Assembly: GCA_958450325.1 (NCBI GenBank)
Contig: OY288247.1
Span: 55,679,701-55,743,700 of the forward strand
Direction: 5' to 3'
Length of the DNA: 64,000 nt
DNA from: Agrostemma githago
Taxonomy: Eukaryota; Streptophyta; Magnoliopsida; Caryophyllales; Caryophyllaceae
Shown here piece by piece: positions 10,802 to 22,286 of the stretch (position 1 is its first letter; the number at the start of each line of letters is the position of its first letter). The position numbers and the translations under genes are program-made. Below the pieces are notes generated by a model. That model did no database searches and was not told the origin of the DNA. It was given only the letters and a program-made list of their open reading frames with translations.

Positions 10802-11368
10802 CCCTTATATTGTTTCAACTTTGTATCAATTGCTGAAATACAACAAATGATTAATGGAGACCGTACTCTTATAGGTGAATTTCTCAAATTATTACACAAC
10901 TTTCAGATTCCACTACATTTGATTTGGTCCTTTAAATGATTTTTAATTCTACTCAGATTTAATTATCGAGGTGGACGAGTCCAAGGTTCTCTATCCGGAG
11001 ACTATGTTGCAATGCATACGCTTGCAATTGGTGGACAACAAGTATGACTCGATTTGTGGGAATTCATTTAATCTTCCCAAAATTTATGCTGATTTCATTT
11101 TTTTTGAGTAAAACTTTACAATGACCACAAGATTACGGTGCATATATGAGAAGATATTGACTGCCACCTTTCAGCACTTTCTACAGCTGAGACTTATATT
11201 TCGGTAAAACCATTAGTTGTTTTTCAATGTCTTAAGATTAAATACCAAGGTAAGCACTTTATGACTTAATATCATAAAAGATAGAATTTCTTTAAAGTTT
11301 TAATACTTGGATTAATGTATATTTGCAGATTTTGTTAGGCTTGAGTCCACAAAAGCAACTAAAATGTA
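10802..11368. other. Unassigned spacer with short coding-like fragments
   Basis: A/T-rich sequence between the Retand-like LTR and a MITE. Two short stretches look protein-like (about 10,832-10,940, Leu-rich; about 10,963-11,048) but match no family I recognise and are not open further. They may be exon relics of an old gene or of a DNA transposon. Confidence 0.25.
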
Positions 11369-11669
11369 CTCCCTCCGATTTTTTATTTTTGCCCCATTAC
11401 CTTTTGCACACAAATTAAGGAAAGTGTAAAAATAATGGTAAAGAGAGCAATGATGATGCAAATGAGGTGACTAGACATGTATGAGTAATAAAGTTGGATA
11501 TAAGTGATATATTTAATTGTTTTTTGATGGCAAAAAGTGTAAAAAGGTGAAATACATAAGGACGTTTTGGTAAAATATACAACACAAATATGGAAAGTGG
11601 AGAAGTGGGGCGAAAAATAAAAACTTGCCATATAAGGAATACGGGGCAATAATTAAAAACCGGAGGGAG
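11369..11669. mobile_element. Stowaway-like MITE (Tc1/mariner type)
   Basis: 301 bp bounded by TA on both sides (11,367-11,368 and 11,670-11,671). The ends are inverted: CTCCCTCCG...TTTTTGCCCC at the left and GGGGCAAT...CCGGAGGGAG at the right. CTCCCTCCG termini with TA target duplication are the established Stowaway signature. It has no coding capacity; open frames on the minus strand inside it are incidental. Confidence 0.9.
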
Positions 11670-11888
11670 TATATATACAATCAATGATCTCTCAAGTTGC
11701 AGACTACCAACGTTCCCGAGGCCTAAGGAAAGTGATCCATGCAAAATGGGTTTAATGATTTCCTCCAACTGAACAATATAGATTTCCTAAGGCGTTGACT
11801 TATGTTTTTAAGTTCTTCAGATTCTGTTTTATTTAATATTTTCTTTATTTTGGACTACTATTGTCTTTCACTTCTTTCATTTGTACTC
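11670..11888. other. Spacer between the MITE and the Copia element
   Basis: A/T-rich flank that continues the sequence left of the MITE. Its last five bases, TACTC (11,884-11,888), are the left target-site duplication of the Copia element. No gene is seen. Confidence 0.4.
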
Positions 11889-12087
11889 TGTTAAACCTTT
11901 GGTTTTATGCCTTATATGTTTTGATTATATCATAGTTCTAATTGTTTCAAAGTAACATGATCAGAATGTTGAGTACAGAAATGAAACGAGCAAAATCTCA
12001 AGAAAGAGTTCGGACAAGAGATCAAGGGGAAGGGACGTCGGCATAGGATCACAAATTTAAAGAGAATATGCAAGTGTATGACAAGGA

Positions 12088-12115
12088 TAATGTAACCTTG
12101 AATAAGGTTACATTA
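12088..12115. other. Perfect 12 bp stem in Copia U3
   Basis: TAATGTAACCTT, a four-base spacer GAAT, then AAGGTTACATTA. The two arms are exact reverse complements. The 3' LTR carries the same structure near 21,158-21,185. Confidence 0.85.
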
Positions 12116-12435
12116 ATCTCCTCCGTAAATATTTTCACACGAATCGCCAAGATTTAACTTAAGAAATATTTTCATTTCGTGTATCTTGTCAAAATCTAAT
12201 TCTTTTGAAGAAGATAGTTTAAAAAAGGAAATTATCTATCAAGAAGATAAAAGTTTTCAAAATAAATGATTCTCAAAATATCTTGATTCCTCAAAGATAT
12301 TAGAAAATCATTAACAAGGGAAACTTGAATATTCTATCTTAATTGATTGATTTTTCACCTACCATATCTTTCTTAAGTGAGGAAGCACATCAATTAAGGT
12401 GATCTTATTTCCTTTGTTAAGGAGAATAACTCACC

Positions 12436-12443
12436 TATAAATA
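12436..12443 (+). promoter_or_regulatory. TATA box of the Copia LTR
   Basis: TATAAATA in the context CACCTATAAATACT, about 550 bp into the LTR, with C/T-rich sequence downstream. The same element occurs in the 3' LTR near 21,506. The expected transcript start is about 12,466. Confidence 0.7.
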
Positions 12444-12688
12444 CTATGCTCTTCCTCACTTTAAGGTATGACTTTGAAATACATTTTTCTCTTTGCAAAA
12501 ATTAAATCACATTTCTTTCAAAAGGCTTTTTGCAAATACTTTTCGGGTTAAGTCTTGGCTATATATAAAATCGTGTTTAAATTGTTTACGCTTGAAGTCA
12601 TATAGTTTCATTATTCTCTCTAGACAATTGAAGTGTATTCATAGCTAGAGAAATTTTATAAACTTAAGATAGTATAGACACACGAGTC

Positions 12689-12874
12689 GAGTAGTGGTTA
12701 CTCAATCGAACGACATACATCGTTCACACCTTGAACGCTTCACATCGTTCAAATATCGAGGGCTTCACATCCCTCACACCGAAGGCTTAACATCCTTCAT
12801 TGTCGTGGGCTTAGCATCCCACACACCGAGTGCTTAACATCACTCACACCATCACGATTAGAGTTAATCGTGAT
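12689..12874 (+). other. Array of hairpins with constant loop and covarying stems (5' LTR)
   Basis: Six 18-base hairpins begin at 12,708, 12,733, 12,758, 12,781, 12,805 and 12,828, a spacing of 23-25. Stems are GAACG/CGTTC (twice), GAGGG/CCCTC, GAAGG/CCTTC, GTGGG/CCCAC and GAGTG/CACTC, all fully paired. Loops are ACATACAT once, then CTTCACAT, CTTCACAT, CTTAACAT, CTTAGCAT and CTTAACAT. A flanking hairpin GAGTA/TACTC lies at 12,689-12,703. A 10 bp stem ATCACGATTA/TAATCGTGAT closes the array at 12,851-12,874. The 3' LTR copy is at 21,759-21,944. Changes in one arm are matched in the other, which points to a selected RNA or DNA fold. No function is known to me. Confidence 0.85.
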
Positions 12875-13215
12875 CGTCTTATTTGTAAGGTAATCCGGAG
12901 AAGGTACACTTATAAATAAAGACACCGGTGGACGTAGGCTTTTCAATTGGGCCGAACCACGTTAAATTTTCTCGTGTTATTTACTTTACGTTTTTATTGT
13001 GGTTTGCTATTTCTTATACTTATACTCTTTAGTAGTAAGTATAGTACCAAACACTTTTGTACTTGTTTTATTTAGCCACTCAACTAGCGTAATATTACAC
13101 TATATCTTTCCTAATAAGATCTTGGTGTAATATATCGTTTAAAATTTTGAAAGTACCAAAATACTCTATTCACCCCCCCTCTAGAGTATTTCCTAGTATC
13201 GCTAAACTCTACAAT

Positions 13216-13227
13216 TGGTATCAGAGC
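13216..13227 (+). other. Primer binding site, initiator tRNA-Met
   Basis: TGGTATCAGAGC two bases after the LTR end. This is the standard initiator-Met PBS of plant Copia elements. Confidence 0.95.
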
Positions 13228-13302
13228 AAGGTTCTCTTGATTGATTCACATCAAAAGAGTAGATCCTAAACTAGTGATTCTACATTAATCCATTTCGATC
13301 AA

Positions 13303-15106
13303 ATGGATTCCAAAAACTTAAAGTTTCCCACATTTGATGGCGTAGACTACGGTTTATGGAAAAACAAAATGATGCACTATATAAAAGGAACAGATTTTGA
13401 ATGCTGGAAAATTATAGTCAAGGGTCCTATCGTCATCCAATCCGTTGATGTTCCAGGGAACATCACCATAAAGGATGAAGAGGACTATGATGAGGACGAT
13501 TATTAAAAGGCCGAAAAGAATTCTCGAGCAATGTCATTATTGCAACGAGGAATTTCGTCCAAAGAATATAATCGACTCACTTGTGTTTCCACAAAAGAAA
13601 TCTGGGACAGTTTAGAACTTGCGTACGAGGGAACTACCCAACATTACGAATTGTTTATTAAAAGTTCAGGATTGATTTATTAACTCAACAATACGAATTG
13701 TTTAAAATGGATAAAGATGAAAGCATTGTTGAAATGTCCGCAAGATTCACCAACATCACTAATGAACTAAGAAACCTTGGTAAAAGATTTGATACTGAAG
13801 ATCTTGTTAGAAAAGTCTTAAGAAGCCTCACTGATAAATGGCAACCGAAAGTTACTGCTATCGAGGAATCTAAAGATCTTACCTTACTTAGTTATTAAGA
13901 ATTGCTAGGTAACCTTATGGCTCATGAGCTCTCTCTGAATCAACGTCAGAGTGAATCATCTAAGAGTAGAGGAATAGCCTTAAAAAGTTCTATCAGTGAT
14001 GATGAGGAAACCATGACTTAGCCCTTTTTGTCAAACGCTTTGAAAAGATTAAATTTGGATCTAAAAACTCATTTAGAGGAAGAGGTAATAACTCCAATAC
14101 AAAGCAAAACAATAAAGGATGTTTTAAATGTGGAGAAACTAGTCATCTAATCAAAGATTGTCCGACATGGAAAAATATCAAATCGAAAGGGGAAAGAGAA
14201 CGATCAAAGTTTCAGCACAAACAGGCCATGCTGGTTTCGTGCGGTTGGGGTGAATTGGACTCAGATGAAGACGAGGAATCAGAAGATGAAGACGAGGCAA
14301 ACTTTTGCCTAAGCGCTCAACACAGCAACACGTCTAGGTCCAAAACATGAACGTACAAAGACATGTGCTTGATGGCGGAGACGTATGGTTCAAGCTCGGA
14401 TTCAGATGAGGAAAGCAATGAGGTAAGTTTTACAATGTTTAAGAAAAGACTTAGGAAACTTACCGAAGAAAAACTCCTTTTACACTTTGATGAAGTATTA
14501 GAAACCTGTGAGTAACAAAGGGAAGAAATAAATGAGTTATTAAAACAGATAAATGAGATAGCCTTTGAAAATATTACTCTAAAGAGGTGTGAAAATATTC
14601 GAACAAATACAAAGAAATCTTCTGATATCTCAAAGACAAAAGTTGACGTATCAGATGATTCAAAAAATTGTTCGAGTACAAACATCAATGAAGAGGAATT
14701 AAAAAGGGACACTAATTATGAAAAAGTAAGTGCAAGTGTTAAGAAATTAAATATAGAAAATGCGGAACTAAAGAGAACCATATCTATATTAAACAATGAA
14801 ATTAATATTGAGAAAATAAATCATGACAAAATAAAAAATTCTCTGACCTCAAAAATCATAGAATTGATAAAGGAGAAAGGAGTCATGCAGGAAAGGTTGG
14901 ATGAATGTGTATCAGGAACTATGAAAGTTAAAAAGACTAAAGAAAAGGAAACTAATAAAAGAGAACATGCCAAAAGAAAGTGGAAAAAGAAATCTGAAAA
15001 TAAAACGAATAAACACTGTGATAGACACAAAAAAATATGGGTACGAAAAGATTCTTTGCCAATGTAAAAGGACCCAAATCAGTTTGGGTACCTAAGAAAC
15101 AAAAAT
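13303..15106 (+). pseudogene. Copia Gag (SIRE-like element)
   Basis: The start ATG at 13,303 follows the PBS by 75 bases. The N-terminus (FPTFDGVDYGLWKNKM) is typical of Copia Gag. The UBN2-like capsid region continues in other frames (STKEIWDSLELAYEG; FTNITNELRNLGK). A CCHC zinc knuckle, CFKCGETSHLIKDC, lies near 14,130. The C-terminal part (14,270-15,060) is rich in Asp/Glu, Ser and Lys and looks coiled. In-frame stops (13,504-13,506 among others) and frame changes break it. Gag would assemble particles; this copy cannot make a full-length product. Confidence 0.85.
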
Positions 15107-15123
15107 GACTATCGCAGGTTCAC

Positions 15124-18100
15124 AGATGGTACTTAGACAGTGGGTGTTCAAGACACATGACAGGTGATAAAAAGAAATTTTTGGCATTAGAGGCATATGA
15201 CGGAGGAAGTGTAACCTTCGGTGATAATAAGAAAGGAAGGATTATCGGTATTGGCAAAATCGGCTTATCTGATTCACACTGTATTGAGAATGTGTTGCTT
15301 GTGAAAGGACTAAGGCATAGTCTCTTGATCATATCTCAACTCTTGTGATCGAGGAAACAAAGTGGTCTTTCACAATGATAAGTGCCGAATTATTTGAGAA
15401 GGTTCCTCAAATGTCATTCTGGAAGGGGAACGATCAAACAATGTCTACATAGCCGATATCAAAACCTTACCCGACAATGCTGTCACCTGCATGAGCGTTA
15501 CCATCTCTGATCCACTACTCTGGCATAAAAGATTTGGGCACATAAGTCCTTTCAGTCTTAATAGACTTAGATCTCTGGATCTTGTTGAAGGGTTACCTTC
15601 CATAACCTTCGACACTACCAAGGCGTGTGGTACCTGCATACGTTGTAAACTTGTGAGATCTTCATTCAAGCCGAAAAAGTTCGTAAGCACTACCAAGCCT
15701 CTAGAACTTATTCATATGGATCTTTGCGGACCTATGAGAATAAGAAGTAGAGGAGGTAGCCGGTACGTATTTGTCCTTGTAGATGATTTCTCTAGATTTG
15801 TTTGGCCAGTCTTCCTTAGCTCGAAAGATCAAACCTTTGATGAATTTGAATTTCTAATGAAGCTAGTTCAAAACAAGTATAAATGTAATCTTGTATCTAT
15901 AAGAACAGATCATGGAACCGAATTCGACAACGAATCCTTCATAAGTTTTAATTTTGTAGAGAACATGGAGTTGGGCATAACTTCTCTGCTCCACGGACTC
16001 CACAACAAAATGGAGTAGTCGAACGAATGAATCGAACGCTTGAAGAAATGGCTCGTACCATGTTGCTATGCAGCGGTTTACCCAGAAATTTTTGGGCCGA
16101 AGCTATCAATACAACATGCTATATCCACAATCGAGCGATGATCAGACCAGTGTTGAAGAAAACACCCTATGAACTTCTAAGGGGAAGGAAACCTAAAATA
16201 TCACATCTCAGATGTTTTGGGAGCAGTGCTTCGTCCACAACAATGGGAAAAATAATTTGGGTAAATTTGATTCTCGAAGTGACGAGGCTGTTTTCATAGG
16301 CTACTCAGATCATAGCAAGGCCTACAAGGTGTATAACAAAAGAACTCTGCGTGTCGAAGAAAGTGTCCACGTAATCTTTGATGAGACTAATTCCATAAGT
16401 CAAACCGACATGGAAGAAGAAGATGATGACGACCCAGACTTTTGGCTTACTAGAAAAGATACACCTGAACTTGATGAAGGAGTAAAGGAAATAGAAGGAT
16501 CTAATGCTGAATCTAGTGAAAAACGTATTAGTGTTGATCCAAATATATCACTAGTAAATGAAGAACCAAGTAAAAGTTCTTCAAAGACTAAAGATAAGAT
16601 GGCATCAACATTAGTTCCAAATATCACTAAAGATAATGTAACCTCGGACATAAATTCAGGGGGAACAAAGGATGATTCTTCTAAAGATAATGTAACCACT
16701 GACAATATAACTCCTGGCATGAATTCAGGGGTAATCAAAGACAATCTGTCTAAGGTTGATGTAACCACGGGCACTAGTTCAGGGGGAACTACAGGAAAAG
16801 ATAATATAACCTCTGGTAACAACTCAGAAGAACTTTCAAAGAGAAGTAATAACGTTCCCACAAATCTCAAAAAGTGGAAACACCAGAGCTCACATACTAC
16901 GGACGCAATTCTGAGTGATTATCATAAGGGAATCCAAACCAGACGGTCTTTAAGAAATCATTGTGTTCTAAATTCCTTTCTATCTACAATAGAACCCAAA
17001 AATATCAAGGAAGCGCTTACTGATTCTGACTGGATCGTAGCCATGCAAGAAGAGTTGGGACAATTTGAACGGAATAAAGTCTGGCATTTGGTTCCCAGAC
17101 CGTTAGATAGAAAAGTGATAGGGACCCGTTGGGTATTCAGAAACAAACTCGATGATTCCGAAATCATTGTTAGAAACAAAGCAAGGTTGATTGTACAAGG
17201 TTACAACCAACAAGAAGGAATAGATTTTGATGAAACCTTTGCTCCGGTGGCAAGATTGGAAGTCATTCGGCTACTAATTGCTTATGCCGCACACAAAGGA
17301 TTCAAGTTGTTTCAAATGGACGTTAAAACGGCGTTTCTGAATGGATACTTAAAAGAGGAAGTCTTTGTCGAACAACCTTCAGGATTTGAAAGCACGGATT
17401 TGCCGAATCATGTTTTTAAACTAGATAAGGCGCTCTACGGGTTAAAACAAGCACCAAGGGCCTGGTATGATAGATTGTGTCAGTTTTTACTTCTAAATGA
17501 GTTTAAGAGGGGGTCAGTTGATAAAACACTCTTCATTAAGAATGTCGAGAAAGACACGTTAATCGTTCAAATCTACGTGGACGACATTATTTTCGGCTCA
17601 ACAAATGAAAAACTTTGCAAATATTTCTCAAACCTATTGCAATCAGAATTTGAGATGAGTATGATGGGTGAGTTAGGCTTCTTCCTGGGTCTACAAATCA
17701 AGCAGTCAAAAAGAGGAATAACTGTGCATCAACAGAAATATGTGAATGAACTTCTTAAAAAGTACGGGATGGAAAAGGCAAAATCTGCTCCTACACCTAT
17801 GGCCATCAATACTAAACTTGATAAAGACGAAGGAGGTAAGCCTGTGGACAACACGTCTTACCGAGGTATGATCGGATCTCTACTGTACTTGACTGCTAGC
17901 CGACCTGACATAATGCACAGCGTATGCGTTTGTGCTCGCTTTCAGTCCGACCCTAAGGAATCTCATCTCACGGCTGTGAAACGCATCTTGCGCTATTTAA
18001 TTGGTACACAAAATCTTCAATTGATTTATCCTATGCATGATAACTTTGATCTAAAAGGTTATTCAGATGCAGATCACGGAGGATGCTACATTGACAGAAA

Positions 18101-18518
18101 AAGCACTTCAGGAATGGTAACATTTCTAGGATCATGTATTATATCATGGGGCTCTAAAAAACAAGCAACGGTAGCACTTTCGTCCACTGAAAGTGAATAT
18201 ATTGCGGCATCTTTGGTATGTACTCAATTACTTTGGCTACGACAACAATTAAGGGATTATGGTGTTAATATTAAATCCGTACCTATATTCTGTGATAATA
18301 TTAGTACCATCGCCATCTCTAAAAATCCTGCCCATCACTCTTGTACCAAACATATTGACATCTGACATCATTTTTTGAGAGACCACGTAGAAAAGGGAAA
18401 TATCGAACTTGAATTTTGTCCCTCTGATTTGCAAAAAGCTGACATTCTTACAAAAGCTTTACCCAGGGAACGGTTTGAGGAATTACGGTTAGAACTTGGT
18501 CCGATAAATGAGAACTGA
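15124..18518 (+). pseudogene. Copia Pol: protease, integrase, RT, RNase H
   Basis: The protease motif is WYLDSGCSRHMTG at about 15,127. The GAG-pre-integrase segment reads LLWHKRFGHIS (15,518). Integrase zinc finger residues (CGTCIRCK) are followed by the core (MDLCGPM, VLVDDFSRF, RTDHGTEFDN) and GVVERMNRT near 16,027. RT (from about 17,020) has FQMDVKTAFLNGYL and the catalytic IYVDD near 17,575. RNase H shows GYSDADHGGCYIDRKSTSG and LSSTESEYIAAS. A TGA at 18,363-18,365 truncates RNase H, but the same frame continues to a stop at 18,516-18,518. Frame changes occur between protease and integrase, near 15,970 and near 16,250. Integrase before RT is diagnostic of Copia. Confidence 0.93.
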
Positions 18519-19078
18519 ATATATCATGAGTTGTTTTTGCTCTTTTCCTAATATGCTTGACGAAGACTGGGGTGATGTTAGTCTGTGATTATATTACCTA
18601 GATTCATGTACAGGTTCGTATTGTCTTGTGTAAATTTTCTTAAGATTGTGTTTCATTCATTCTTGCCCTGATTTTTCGGACTTTATCATATATACCATAT
18701 GACATATAATTTTACTCCCATATATTCTTGTCAAATCTTGAATATTCTGAATAATTCCAAATAGGAATTATTCCTTTCGTAAAATTATATCCCATATTTT
18801 ATCTATGGTATATTTCCCTCACAAAACCTCGCTGCCATATTCAAAAAAATTTCTTCCTCTTCATAAACTCTCACAAGTGTCTTATTTAATAAGAAAATCT
18901 TCCCAAAATCTTCTCCACCTAAAAATACTCCTCAATATTTATACTTTCCATAAAACTCATCATTATACATCTTTAATACTCCTCTTTTACCCCTCATCTA
19001 CCCGTCACTTTACTCCTTTTCACCCATCTCTTTTCACTCCTACTTCCCAGCATCTTCTCTCTCCTCAAAATTTTTACC
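18519..19078 (+). other. Spacer between pol and the third ORF
   Basis: 560 bp of T- and C-rich sequence with no supported gene. The run rich in CTC/TCA before 19,079 resembles a leader, so the third ORF may be expressed from a spliced or separate message; the sequence does not decide this. Confidence 0.4.
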
Positions 19079-20516
19079 ATGGCTCCAAAGAAAGCTACTT
19101 CATTCACTCCTCACAAAAAGAATCTACGCTCCTCTACTAGAGATTTGACTCTTGACACCCGGGCTGCCGAAAGAGAGGAGTCAGGTGAAGTTTAAGTGAT
19201 CGAGGATATGACTGCAGTTGGCAAACGGAAAAGGTCCATGAAAGGAAAGGAACATGTTGGTTAAGAAAAGGGGGGCATGCATGGGAAGGAGTTTATTCCG
19301 GGTGAACTCGAGAGTGTCCGCATGAATAAGCTGGAACACGATCAGGTAAATAAGGTTCTTGATTATCCTTTCGTTTCTGGTCGTCAATATCTTTCAGCTT
19401 GGTTTGATGAGAACCCATGCGTCTCACAACTCCGTGATTAACTTGCTTTTCAAGAATGGGAAAAACTACTAGATATGGGTCATGATGTCTATCCTGTTCA
19501 GATTGCTCAATTTTGGGCAACCTTAAAAATAGAAAATCGGGTGTTGTGTGCAAATTTTGGGGATAAATACATTAAAATCTCAATGGAAGATTTCAGTAAT
19601 ATTCTGGGGATACCATGTGAGGGGGTAGAAATTTATGCTTGGGCTGGGTGGAGAAACTATAGTTCTGAAGAAATTGTGGACATTAAGAAAACTCTTGACC
19701 CTAAGGCAACTAAAATTTCGGTAATGTCTGGAGTAAGCTTAAACCCCATTGCTAAACTTGTCTTCAATACCTCTTACTCATCTCTACTGCCGAGAAAAAC
19801 TGGAACAAACAAGCTGCACATTCATGAGATTATATTGCTCCGTCATGTTATAAGAAATACAAAGGTGAACCTGCCCTTTTTAATGTTCAGTCATATTGAA
19901 CATGTGGTCTCCGAGTTAAAGTCATCACAGATGCATGCATCCACTTGCATTCCTTATGGAATGTGGTTATCCAAGGTGCTAAAAAATAGGGGGGGTTATA
20001 AGAAAGTCCGCCCCTTTTGAAACACCCTGTGACATCATGACCACGACATATCTACGACAAATGTCTATTTTGGATGATGGTGGAAGTCTTAAGGTTAAAG
20101 GTGAATGCTCTTATAAAGGGAAGGAAGTGGTGAGTGTTGTTCCGGAAAGTCTCAATGTTGATGTTCTTGGAAAATTGAATGAAATTGCGGTATTAATCTC
20201 GTCTCAGCCTCCTCCTGTTGTGCTTAATACATCCATGGATGTGCTTGCACGTCTAGAACAAAAGGTGGATAATCTAACCACACTACTCGTCACTTTTAGA
20301 GCCGAGTTTGGTGCAGGTATGGCTAAGATGGAAGGGCACATGGCCCACATGAGGGCTCGTGTTCAAGTAATGGGAAGTGAGATTACCGCATTCAAAAAGG
20401 CAGGGCACGAGATTGGGGTAGGGATTAGTGATGCTGTCAATGCGGTGAAATTTGCCAACAATCATTTGCGTGATAGGCATGATGCTGTGATGGACAGGCT
20501 GCGTCAGATCCTTTAA
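19079..20516 (+). pseudogene. Third ORF of SIRE-like element (plant transposon protein / env-like position)
   Basis: From an ATG at 19,079 (MAPKKATS, basic N-terminus) the frame is stopped near 19,193 and resumes over 19,475-20,020. That part contains QIAQFWATLKI, YIKISMEDFSNILGIPC and similar blocks, which resemble the 'putative plant transposon protein' domain (Transposase_32, PF20167) often found after pol in SIRE elements. A second part (20,037-20,516, another frame) is Ala/Met/Glu-rich and looks coiled-coil. SIRE third ORFs have been called env-like by position, but I see no convincing signal peptide or membrane segment here. Function is unknown and the copy is disrupted. Confidence 0.65.
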
Positions 20517-20944
20517 GAAACTAGACAGGCTGTATTCTATCTGCGAGGACAGCGCGGTGGATAAAGAGTCTCTTCTCTTAGCTTCTATCTTACCCTACTA
20601 AATAAATAACCTCTTAGTATAGCTGTAAGGTCCTTTTTTGTTGTATGAACCTCTGTGCTTTCTATCCATTGTCCGGATATTGCTATCAGTATGCTTAGTG
20701 TATGCATAACACTTATCTTTATGTTTATTTGCATTGGCCTTGCTTAACTGTTATGCTTTCTTGTGTGGTGAACTCCAAGCTGATCGACCCTTTTTGATGA
20801 TGTCAAGAGGGGGAACAAAGAATCCATCATTGACAAATTTGTTTTTTGCTTATTTGAATCATGTTTTGCCAAGGATTCTTATCTACCTCTCCAGGTTTGG
20901 TTGAAGTATTTTGTCACGTCACTAAGAAACGGCTTGACATAATC
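20517..20944 (+). other. 3' untranslated region of the Copia element
   Basis: 430 bp of non-coding sequence between the third ORF and the PPT. No gene is seen. Confidence 0.5.
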
Positions 20945-20957
20945 AAAAAGGGGGAAA
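20945..20957 (+). other. Polypurine tract of the Copia element
   Basis: AAAAAGGGGGAAA one base before the 3' LTR, the expected plus-strand primer. Confidence 0.9.
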
Positions 20958-20958
20958 T

Positions 20959-22281
20959 TGTTAAACCTTTGGTTTTATGCCTTATATGTTTTGATTATAT
21001 CATAGTTCTAATTGTTTCAAAGTAACGTGATCAGAATGTTGAGTACAGAAATGAAAGGAGCAAAATCTCAAGAAGGAGTTCGGACAAGAGATCAAGGGGA
21101 AGGGACGTCGGCATAGGATCACAAATGTAAAGAGAATATGCAAGTGTATGACAAGGATAATGTAACCTTGAATAAGGTTACATTAATCTCCTCCGTAAAT
21201 ATTTTCACACGAATCGCCAAGATTTAACTTAAGAAATATTTTCATTTCGTGTATCTTATCAAAATCTAATTCTTTTGAAAAAGATAGTTTAAAGAAGGAA
21301 ATTATCTATCAAGAAGATAAAAGTATTCAACATAAATGATTCTCGAAATATCTTGATTCCTCAAAGATATTAGAAAATCATTAACAAGGGAAACTTGAAT
21401 ATTCTATCTTAATTGATTGATATTCAACCTACCATATTTTTCTTAAGTGAGGAAGCACATCAATTAAGGTTATCTTATTTCCTTTGTTAAAGAGAATAAC
21501 TCACCTATAAATACTTTGCTCTTCCTCACTTTAAGGTATGACTTTGAAATACATTTTTCTCTTTGCAAAAATTAAATCACATTTCTTTCAAAAGGCTTTT
21601 TGCAAATACTTTTCGGGTTAAGTCTTGGCTATATATAAAATCGTGTTTAAATTGTTTACGCTTGAAGTCATATAGTTTCATTATTCTCTCTAGACAATTG
21701 AAGTGTATTCATAGCTAGAGAAATTTTGTAAACTTAAGATAGTATAGACACACGAGTCGAGTAGTGGTTACTCAATCGAACGACATACATTATTCACACC
21801 TTGAACGCTTCACATCGTTCAAACATCGAGGGCTTCACATCCCTCACACCGAAGGCTTAACATCCTTCATTGTCGTGGGCTTAGCATCCCACACACCGAG
21901 TGCTTAACATCACTCACACCATCACGAATAGAGTTAATCGTGATCGTCTTATTTGTAAGGTAATCCGGAGAAGGTACACTTATAAATAAAGACACCGGTG
22001 GACGTAGGCTTTTCAATTGGGCCGAACCACGTTAAAATTGCTCGTGTTATTCACTTTACGTTTTTATTGTGGTTTGCTATTTCTTATACTTATACTCTTT
22101 AGTAGTAAGTATAGTAGCAAACACTTTTGTACTTCTTTTATTTAGCCACTCAACTAGCGTAATATTACACTATATATTTTCTAATAAGATCTTGGTGTAA
22201 TATATCGTTTAAAATTTTAAAAGTACCAAAATACTCTATTCACCCCCTCTAGAGTATTTCCTAGTATCGCTAGACTCTACA
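20959..22281 (+). repeat. 3' LTR of the SIRE-like element
   Basis: 1,323 bp, TG...CA, followed by TACTC at 22,282-22,286. The hairpin array is retained at 21,759-21,944. The first repeat-type stem has lost pairing (CGTTC became TATTC at 21,791-21,795) and the closing long stem has one mismatch; the other stems are intact. Confidence 0.93.
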
Positions 22282-22286
22282 TACTC

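Larger units (their letters stand above)
11889..13213 (+). repeat. 5' LTR of the SIRE-like element
   Basis: TG...CA bounded, 1,325 bp. U3 contains a perfect 12 bp inverted repeat (12,088-12,115). The TATA box is at 12,436-12,443. A regular hairpin array (12,689-12,874) lies roughly 220-410 bases downstream of the expected start, so it would be in the transcribed leader. The TSD TACTC precedes it. Confidence 0.93.
11889..22281 (+). mobile_element. SIRE-like Ty1-Copia retrotransposon, structurally complete, coding decayed
   Basis: 10.4 kb with LTRs of 1,325 and 1,323 bp, both beginning TGTTAAAC and ending CTCTACA. TACTC is duplicated at 11,884-11,888 and 22,282-22,286. The PBS matches initiator tRNA-Met. 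A PPT precedes the 3' LTR. Order is gag, protease, integrase, RT, RNase H, which is the Copia order, followed by an extra ORF of the env-like/plant transposon protein type, as in the SIRE (Maximus) lineage. About 30 differences between the LTRs were counted by eye, so insertion was not very recent. Stops and frameshifts are scattered through all genes. Confidence 0.93.

Noticed and set aside
11383..11768. Minus-strand open frames of 88 and 117 codons
   Set aside because: They lie across a Stowaway MITE and its flank. Composition is A/T-driven with no recognisable domain.
12689..12874. CRISPR-like regular array
   Set aside because: The repeats are short hairpins with variable stems inside a plant LTR, with no unique spacers and no cas genes. 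The spacing merely looks regular.
19079..20516. A true envelope glycoprotein in the Copia element
   Set aside because: The position is that of the SIRE env-like ORF, but no signal peptide, membrane anchor or cleavage site is visible; a plant transposon protein domain fits better.
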